Of a DNA stretch of 64,000 nt, positions 59,144 through 64,000 are shown piece by piece. The translations under genes were made by a program, and so were the position numbers. Location: positions 248,001 to 312,000 of the forward strand of contig NZ_JACGLS010000003.1 in assembly GCF_014062345.1 (NCBI RefSeq), written 5' to 3'. The notes beneath the pieces were generated by a model that worked only from the letters and a program-made list of their open reading frames with translations, did no database searches and was not told the origin of the DNA. Source of the stretch: Tenacibaculum pelagium. Its GTDB lineage: Bacteria > Bacteroidota > Bacteroidia > Flavobacteriales > Flavobacteriaceae. Within the stretch, counting starts at the first letter, position 1, and the number at the start of each line of letters is the position of its first letter.

Positions 59144-60898
59144 TTGAAATCATTACTATATCTTAATAAATTTTTTATAAAACATAAATGGAGATTGTTA
59201 ATAGGTGTGTTTATCACAGTCTTAGCTAAAGTTTTAACACTTAAGATTCCGAACTTTGTAGGTGAGTCCTTAGATATAGTTGAGGATTATCAATTAGGTA
59301 AAGTCACTAACATATCTGAAGTTAAAGGTGTGTTATTAAACAACATCTTATTAATTGTTGGAGTTGCTTTATTAGGTGGTTTTTTTACTTTCTTAATGAG
59401 GCAGACTATCATTGTGATGTCTCGTAAAATTGAGTTTGATTTAAAAAATGAGATTTATCAGCAGTACCAACGCTTATCAATAAATTTTTATAAGAAGAAT
59501 AGAACTGGTGATTTGATGAATAGAATAAGTGAAGATGTATCTAAAGTTAGAATGTATTGTGGTCCAGCAATTATGTATTCGCTAAACGTACTGATTTCAT
59601 TTATTGTAGGGTTTGCTGAAATGTATGCAATTTCTCCAAAACTTACTTTGTATACGATGATTCCATTTCCAATATTATCAATATCAATATTTATATTAAG
59701 TAAACAGATTAATAAAAGAAGTACAGTTGTTCAACAGTATTTATCAAAGCTAACAACTTTTAATCAAGAGTTTTTTTCTGGAATTAATGTAGTTAAATCT
59801 TATGCAATAGAATCCAACATTATTAATTCTTTTGATGAAATTTCTGACGCGAGTAAAGAAAAGAATATTGATTTATATAAGGTTCAAGCATTGTTTTTTC
59901 CATTAATGATTTTGTTAATAGGTATTAGTAATATTATTGTTTTATATATTGGAGGAAAACAATATATCGCTGGAGAAATTCAAATAGGAGCTATTGGTGC
60001 ATTTATTATGTATGTTAATATTCTTACATGGCCAGTAGCCATTGTAGGTTGGATTACATCTATGGTACAGCAGGCTGAAGCTTCTCAGAAAAGAATAAAT
60101 GAATTTTTAGAGCAAGTGCCTGAGATTGACAACAAAGTTCCTGTTTCAACGAAAATAAATGGAGGGATAGCGTTTAAAAATGTTTATCTAGTTTATGATG
60201 ATACCAATATAACTGCATTAAAAAATATTAGCTTTATAATTAATGAAGGAGAGACTTTAGCGATTTTAGGTAATACAGGAAGTGGGAAATCTAGTATAAT
60301 TAATTTAATAGCTCGTTTATATGACGCTACCGAAGGTCAAGTTTTAATCGACGGAAATGATATCAAAAAATGCAATTTATATGATGTACGTAATCAAATA
60401 GGATTCGTACCTCAAGACCCTTTTTTGTTTTCTGATACTATAGAGAATAACATTAAGTTTGGTAAAGAAAATGCCACTGAAGAAGAGATTGTTGATGCAG
60501 CTAAGAATGCTGTAATTCATGAAAATATTATTGGATTTAAAGATGGCTACAAAACTATATTAGGTGAAAGAGGAGTTACTTTATCAGGAGGGCAAAAACA
60601 AAGAACTTCTATAGCAAGAGCAATTATTAAGAATCCTGAAATATTAATTTTTGATGATTGTTTATCAGCAGTAGATACTGAAACGGAAGAGAGAATACTA
60701 TCTAATTTAGAGCGAGTATCTAAAAATAAAACAACAATAATTATTAGTCATAGAGTTTCATCGGCAAAAAATGCAGATAAAATTATAGTTTTAGATGAAG
60801 GAAATATAATTCAGCAAGGTGTTCATAATCAATTAATAGCAGAAAAAGGATATTATAAAGAGTTGTATGAACAACAACTTTTAGAAAAAGAAATGTAG
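59144..60898 (+). CDS. ABC transporter, fused permease/ATPase half-transporter
   Basis: 584 residues from TTG 59144: six membrane helices in the first 320 residues, then Walker A GNTGSGKSSIINLIA (about 378-392), signature LSGGQKQRTSIARAI (about 484-498) and Walker B EILIFDDCLSAVDTETE (about 504-520). The residue after the Walker B Asp is D instead of the usual catalytic E (FDD), so this half may be the degenerate partner of a heterodimer or work with changed kinetics. Substrate unknown. Confidence 0.88.
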   Translation: MKSLLYLNKFFIKHKWRLLIGVFITVLAKVLTLKIPNFVGESLDIVEDYQLGKVTNISEVKGVLLNNILLIVGVALLGGFFTFLMRQTIIVMSRKIEFDLKNEIYQQYQRLSINFYKKNRTGDLMNRISEDVSKVRMYCGPAIMYSLNVLISFIVGFAEMYAISPKLTLYTMIPFPILSISIFILSKQINKRSTVVQQYLSKLTTFNQEFFSGINVVKSYAIESNIINSFDEISDASKEKNIDLYKVQALFFPLMILLIGISNIIVLYIGGKQYIAGEIQIGAIGAFIMYVNILTWPVAIVGWITSMVQQAEASQKRINEFLEQVPEIDNKVPVSTKINGGIAFKNVYLVYDDTNITALKNISFIINEGETLAILGNTGSGKSSIINLIARLYDATEGQVLIDGNDIKKCNLYDVRNQIGFVPQDPFLFSDTIENNIKFGKENATEEEIVDAAKNAVIHENIIGFKDGYKTILGERGVTLSGGQKQRTSIARAIIKNPEILIFDDCLSAVDTETEERILSNLERVSKNKTTIIISHRVSSAKNADKIIVLDEGNIIQQGVHNQLIAEKGYYKELYEQQLLEKEM

Positions 60899-60928
60899 CG
60901 TTTCGTATTGTTAAGTCAATTATTTTGT

Positions 60929-60936
60929 TAGATTTG
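60929..60936 (+). promoter_or_regulatory. -7 promoter element of the DUF3276 gene
   Basis: TAGATTTG, exact match, with TTG at 60908-60910, 18 nt upstream, as -33. Confidence 0.55.
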
Positions 60937-60979
60937 TTGAGCAAATTTAAGTAAACAACTATTATTTAAGAACCGAATT

Positions 60980-61339
60980 ATGGGCGAGAGAGTAGAACAA
61001 GAAGAGATTTTTTCTCAAGTTTTAAGAGCAGGAAGAAGAACGTATTTTTTTGACGTTAGATCTACAAAAGCAGACGATTATTACTTAACTGTAACTGAAA
61101 GTAAAAAATTTACACACGATGATGGTTCATTCCATTATCAAAAACATAAAATTTATTTATACAAAGAAGATTTTTCTGATTTTCAAGAGATGCTTACCAA
61201 AGCAACCGATTTTATTGTAAATGAAAAAGGTTCTGAAGTAATTAGTGAGCGTCACCAAAAAGACTATAAGAAAGAAGAGAGCGTTGAAGAAACTACAACT
61301 ACTGAGAGTTTTACAGATGTTTCTTTCGAAGATATTTAG
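60980..61339 (+). CDS. DUF3276 / PUR-domain nucleic-acid binding protein
   Basis: 119 residues. VLRAGRRTYFFDVRSTKADD, YYLTVTESKKFTHDDGSFHY and KHKIYLYKEDFSDFQEMLTK (about 18-80) match the PUR-alpha-like DUF3276 family of Bacteroidota and spirochaetes; PUR domains bind single-stranded DNA/RNA. The tail is acidic (EESVEETTTTESFTDVSFED). Single gene with its own promoter. Confidence 0.9.
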   Translation: MGERVEQEEIFSQVLRAGRRTYFFDVRSTKADDYYLTVTESKKFTHDDGSFHYQKHKIYLYKEDFSDFQEMLTKATDFIVNEKGSEVISERHQKDYKKEESVEETTTTESFTDVSFEDI

Positions 61340-61362
61340 CAGAAGATTACTGTTAGCAGGCA

Positions 61363-61393
61363 CTAAACACAAATTTTGAAAATTTGTGTTTAG
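61363..61393. terminator. Perfect 31-nt palindromic hairpin after the DUF3276 gene
   Basis: CTAAACACAAATTTT and AAAATTTGTGTTTAG with a single G at the tip; no U run follows directly, so a terminator role is only possible. Together with the hairpin 61438-61474 it fills the DUF3276-small-ORF gap. Confidence 0.5.
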
Positions 61394-61437
61394 TAGCAAC
61401 TGCTTAAAAAAAATCAATTCAAATTCAATTTACACTC

Positions 61438-61474
61438 AAAAACTGCCATCGTTATTAAAACAATGGTAGTTTTT
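61438..61474 (+). terminator. Hairpin terminator candidate
   Basis: AAAAACTGCCATCGTT pairs imperfectly with ACAATGGTAGTTTTT, followed by T-rich sequence; it can serve both the plus-strand DUF3276 transcript and the minus-strand small ORF. Confidence 0.7.
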
Positions 61475-61479
61475 ACTTT

Positions 61480-61611
61480 TTAAACTAAAGCTCGTACTTT
61501 GTTAGGTAGTTTAGAAGCAAACTCTAAAAGTTGCTTATAAGTTAATGTTCTTCCTACCTTACTGTTTAGTTTTTCGTTTCGTTTATTAATTTTAAGTAAT
61601 TTATTTCTCAT
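61480..61611 (-). CDS. 43-residue basic small protein, hypothetical
   Basis: MRNKLLKINKRNEKLNSKVG, RTLTYKQLLEFASKLPNKVR, ALV: 43 residues, pI clearly basic, codons look normal (no rare-codon runs). It is free-standing in a 374-nt gap (61340-61713) with the hairpin 61438-61474 just behind its stop; TATCTTTA upstream (about 61635-61642) is a near match to a promoter element. No family known. I include it because the reading frame, position and terminator agree, but it could be chance. Confidence 0.45.
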   Translation of the reverse strand: MRNKLLKINKRNEKLNSKVGRTLTYKQLLEFASKLPNKVRALV

Positions 61612-61713
61612 AAGTAGCTATTTTATTCCTTTAAAGATAATAAAATAACTATTGATTTTCAATTGATTATGTTATTTTTAAGTTAAAATCATTTTATGAA
61701 AAAGGGTTTTTCC

Positions 61714-62760
61714 TTATAAAATATTTTTCATAGTGTTAGTTTTAGCAACAGTTTCTTCCCATTCTTTTTTAGGGTTACTGTCTTTAGTAATTCCTCCTCC
61801 AACAAAAATAGTAGCAGTATTATTATTGATTTTCATACAACGGAGGTTCACGAAAAGTTCAGAAGTTTTATTGTCTTCATTATGTAAGTTAAGTTCACCT
61901 AAAAAACCAGTATAGAATTCACGATTGTAATTTTCGTTTTTAAGAATAAAATCTCTTGAAGATTCTAAAGGTAATCCACAAACAGCTGGAGTAGGATGTA
62001 AGGCTTTTATTAAAGTTGAATTATCTACGCTTTTTTGACCAGTAATAATGGTACGCAAATGCAATAAATTCCCTGCTTTTATAGTTTCTGTTTCAGATGT
62101 ATTTATGCTAGTGCAAACTTTCGAGAGTTTTTCGGTAATATAATCGGTAACAAATTGTTGTTCTTCAATTTCTTTAGGCTGCCAACTTACTTTCTTTAAA
62201 TCATTAAAAACTTGTGTTCCTGCTAATGACATAGTAGAAAATTTGTCATTATTAATTTTCACTAAGGTTTCAGGAGTAGCTCCTAGCCACATTCCAACTT
62301 TAGGGTGAAACCATAAATAAACAAAAGCAGTAGGGTAGGTGTTTAAAAGCTTTTTTAAAGTCTCTAAAGGATTTAAATTTGAAATCTCAATTTCTTCTTT
62401 TCTTGATAAAACAACCTTTTTAAACAATTCATTTTCAATAGCGTCAATCCCTTCTTGTACTAATTGAATATGATTTTTTTCTGATGAATAATCAATGTCG
62501 AAATTATTGCTAGTAATTGAACTGTTATCTATGTTAATTTCTTCCTGAATTAAAATAGATTGATTTTCAGGAATTAAAACAGAAGGATTCGTATCATCAA
62601 ATGGGGCAAAAATAAAACCGCCCTCATTATAATGTTTTGACGTGTGTAATTCATTGTTTTTTTGAAACCAACCTTTAATCGTTATTGAGTTAGATTTATT
62701 ATATACAACAAAGGGGAGTTTATTATTTAAAGCTTTTTCTATTTGTGAAAATATATTCAA
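61714..62760 (-). CDS. menF: Isochorismate synthase (menaquinone or siderophore type)
   Basis: 348 residues: chorismate-binding enzyme (FVYLWFHPKVGMWLGATPETLV, about 145-165; LAGTQVFNDLKKVSWQPKEI, LHPTPAVCGLPLESSRDFIL, FYTGFLGELNLHNEDNKTSE, VGGGITKDSNPKKEWEE), with the Glu/Lys set of isochorismate synthase rather than anthranilate synthase. It probably feeds MenD (23101-24738), since no siderophore cluster is nearby. Its ATG overlaps the stop of the alpha/beta hydrolase gene upstream by 4 bp. Confidence 0.92.
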   Translation of the reverse strand: MNIFSQIEKALNNKLPFVVYNKSNSITIKGWFQKNNELHTSKHYNEGGFIFAPFDDTNPSVLIPENQSILIQEEINIDNSSITSNNFDIDYSSEKNHIQLVQEGIDAIENELFKKVVLSRKEEIEISNLNPLETLKKLLNTYPTAFVYLWFHPKVGMWLGATPETLVKINNDKFSTMSLAGTQVFNDLKKVSWQPKEIEEQQFVTDYITEKLSKVCTSINTSETETIKAGNLLHLRTIITGQKSVDNSTLIKALHPTPAVCGLPLESSRDFILKNENYNREFYTGFLGELNLHNEDNKTSELFVNLRCMKINNNTATIFVGGGITKDSNPKKEWEETVAKTNTMKNIL

Positions 62761-63605
62761 TCTAATTGTTTTAGTAGTTCTTGTTTTATTTCGTTAAAAT
62801 TACTCCAAACCAATCCATGTCCCGCATCTTTTATAGGAATCAAATCAAATTGATTTTTTGGTAATTGATTTTGTAAAAAAGTTGAGTTTTTAAAAGGAAC
62901 AATCCAATCATTGGTTCCATGAATACTTATAATTTTGTTAGGAGAAGATTTCCAATTGTCTTCGAAATTCTTTAAATCTCTTCTATGTGATAGTTTTTCT
63001 TTCGAAGCTTCTTTCCAAATATCAGGGATTAGCCATCTTGTTAAGCTAGATTTATATAAGTTAAGTGCCCAAGGCATAGGTTCTACCTTACTATAAAGAG
63101 CAGGAGCTAATAAAATTATTTTGTTTAATTTTTGCTTAACGGCTAAGGCAATTGGTCCACCGTAAGAATAACCGAGTATAATAGTTTTGTTAGGGTTTAA
63201 ATCTTTGATGATATCATTTAACATATTTCTTTCAAAAGCAATGCTTTCTTGTACAGAATTTTTATCTTCAAAATTATAACCAATTCTGTCATATGAAATC
63301 ATGTTTACTTTACTTAAAAGTGTACTGTCTTTCATGTATTCAACAAAGTCTGTAGATGACCCTATTGTACCATGAATAAAAACTAAAGTGGGTAAAGTTG
63401 TGTCTCTTTTTATTGTTAGTTTTCTATATTTAAAACCTTTAAAGTTTTCTTGAGTGATAATAGGTTTAATTGTTTGACTAAATTTTTCGAGGACAACTTT
63501 ATTAGACTTAGGTGCTGTAAAACTTGAAAATAAATAGTAGATAACTACAAGAGCTACTAAAAGTAAAATGCTAGTAAATTTTAATATTTTTTTTAAAATC
63601 AGCAT
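62757..63605 (-). CDS. Membrane-anchored alpha/beta hydrolase
   Basis: 282 residues. N-terminal membrane segment (about 9-25, SILLLVALVVIYYLF), then an alpha/beta-hydrolase fold with oxyanion HGTIGS, nucleophile GYSYGGPIAL (Ser about 151), and a catalytic-triad D/H in NDWIVPF and AGHGLVW. It is cotranscribed between the thioesterase and isochorismate synthase genes. MenH in menaquinone synthesis is soluble and lacks such an anchor, so this is more likely a lipid or ester hydrolase. Confidence 0.85.
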   Translation of the reverse strand: MLILKKILKFTSILLLVALVVIYYLFSSFTAPKSNKVVLEKFSQTIKPIITQENFKGFKYRKLTIKRDTTLPTLVFIHGTIGSSTDFVEYMKDSTLLSKVNMISYDRIGYNFEDKNSVQESIAFERNMLNDIIKDLNPNKTIILGYSYGGPIALAVKQKLNKIILLAPALYSKVEPMPWALNLYKSSLTRWLIPDIWKEASKEKLSHRRDLKNFEDNWKSSPNKIISIHGTNDWIVPFKNSTFLQNQLPKNQFDLIPIKDAGHGLVWSNFNEIKQELLKQLD

Positions 63606-63606
63606 G

Positions 63607-63969
63607 TTATTTTTTGTCTAAAACAATATTGGTAATCTTACAAAGTGAGATTAGATTATTTTCTTCATCAACAATTTTAACTTCCCATAAATGGGTTGTT
63701 CTTCCTTGATGAATGGCTTTTGCGGTAGCGAATACTTCTCCGTCTTTTTTGCTTTTTAAATGATTAATGCTCAGTTCAATCCCTTTAATAATTTTAGATT
63801 TGTCTTTTAAGAAAAAAGCAGAAGCGCAACTACCTACAGTTTCAGCTAGTGCAGCAGTTGCTCCACCATGCAATAAACCATAAGGCTGATGTACTTTAGA
63901 ATTTACAGGCATTTTGGCAGTAATATAGTCTTCTCCAACATCTATAAACTCAATATTTAAAGTTTCCAT
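63607..63969 (-). CDS. Hotdog-fold PaaI/MenI-type thioesterase
   Basis: 120 residues: single hotdog domain. HQPYGLLHGGATAALAETVG (about 27-46) is the PaaI/YdiI motif, with conserved Glu in AETVGS and HLWEVKIVDEENNL. Located next to the isochorismate synthase, it could be the 1,4-dihydroxy-2-naphthoyl-CoA thioesterase MenI, an inference from neighbourhood. First gene of the three-gene minus-strand set ending with menF. Confidence 0.85.
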   Translation of the reverse strand: METLNIEFIDVGEDYITAKMPVNSKVHQPYGLLHGGATAALAETVGSCASAFFLKDKSKIIKGIELSINHLKSKKDGEVFATAKAIHQGRTTHLWEVKIVDEENNLISLCKITNIVLDKK

Positions 63970-64000
63970 TAAAGTATTTTTATTAAAACCATTAAGAATA

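Noticed and set aside
61363..61393. 31-nt perfect palindrome as a transposon end or phage attachment site
   Set aside because: No flanking duplication and no neighbouring recombinase; most simply part of the gene-end hairpins.

Overview
The window looks like part of the chromosome of a marine flavobacterium (Bacteroidota, Flavobacteriaceae; Tenacibaculum/Polaribacter-like as a guess). The evidence is the AT-rich sequence, promoter elements of the Bacteroidota -7 type (TAnnTTTG), absence of Shine-Dalgarno sequences, a type IX secretion cargo domain, small lineage-restricted proteins (DUF4295, DUF3276, DUF5916, DUF6122, TIGR02757) and lineage-typical gene order (tpx-dgkA-ftsK-lolA-lptG; leucine dehydrogenase-nusB-DUF1573-yajC-ybbR-coaE).

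Layout. 1-6.7 kb: envelope and division genes on the minus strand (lptG-like fragment, lolA-like, ftsK, dgkA, tpx), then a MATE exporter and a small conserved acidic protein on plus. 6.72-14.50 kb: an accessory island, described below. 14.6-20.7 kb: a minus-strand xanthine dehydrogenase operon (xdhA, xdhB, an M23 peptidase, a membrane protein that appears to start at ATT, xdhC). 20.8-31.2 kb: housekeeping genes (methyltransferase, SDR, fsa, menD, an S1 protein, an esterase-like pseudo-enzyme, menB, an FAH-family hydrolase, cinA, rpmB-rpmG-DUF4295, ftsY). 31.3-43.1 kb: amidase, secreted unknown protein, M48 protease, rimO, a Dph6-like ATPase, DUF6122, TIGR02757, a CPBP protease, a LolD-type ATPase and a DUF5916 outer-membrane protein. 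43.4-52 kb: sucC, a helical protein with an RX5H motif, uvrB, a giant T9SS cargo protein and an ABC importer/exporter pair. 52-64 kb: a two-component system, coaE, ybbR-like, yajC, DUF1573, nusB, leucine dehydrogenase, an ABC exporter, DUF3276, a 43-residue ORF, isochorismate synthase, an alpha/beta hydrolase and a hotdog thioesterase. Menaquinone genes (menD, menB, the isochorismate synthase, possibly the thioesterase) are scattered over the window.

The most interesting region is 6721-14498. Seven imperfect palindromes of about 135-200 bp (plus one terminal half-site) separate seven units of mostly single genes, nearly all on the minus strand. Every palindrome has the same asymmetric arm design: AAC, 3 nt, a GTATA-type stem, then the complementary stem, 5-6 nt, and GTT. 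The outer bases are private to each unit: the 8-10 bp that follow GTT at one end of a unit are repeated inverted at its other end, and they differ from unit to unit. Integron gene cassettes with attC sites leave this same footprint, because each array site is a hybrid of two neighbouring cassettes. No integrase is visible in the window, so it resembles a CALIN (cluster of attC sites lacking an integrase) with a diverged, VCR-length site family. At the head of the array a TATATTTG promoter element points inward. One unit carries a complete DpnII-like restriction-modification system (DpnA- and DpnM-type methylases, a C protein and a two-gene nuclease candidate); the others carry a P-loop-less adenylate-kinase-like protein, small lipoproteins, small membrane proteins and unknowns.

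Limits: everything here is from reading the sequence by eye; family names rest on recognised motifs, not on searches.
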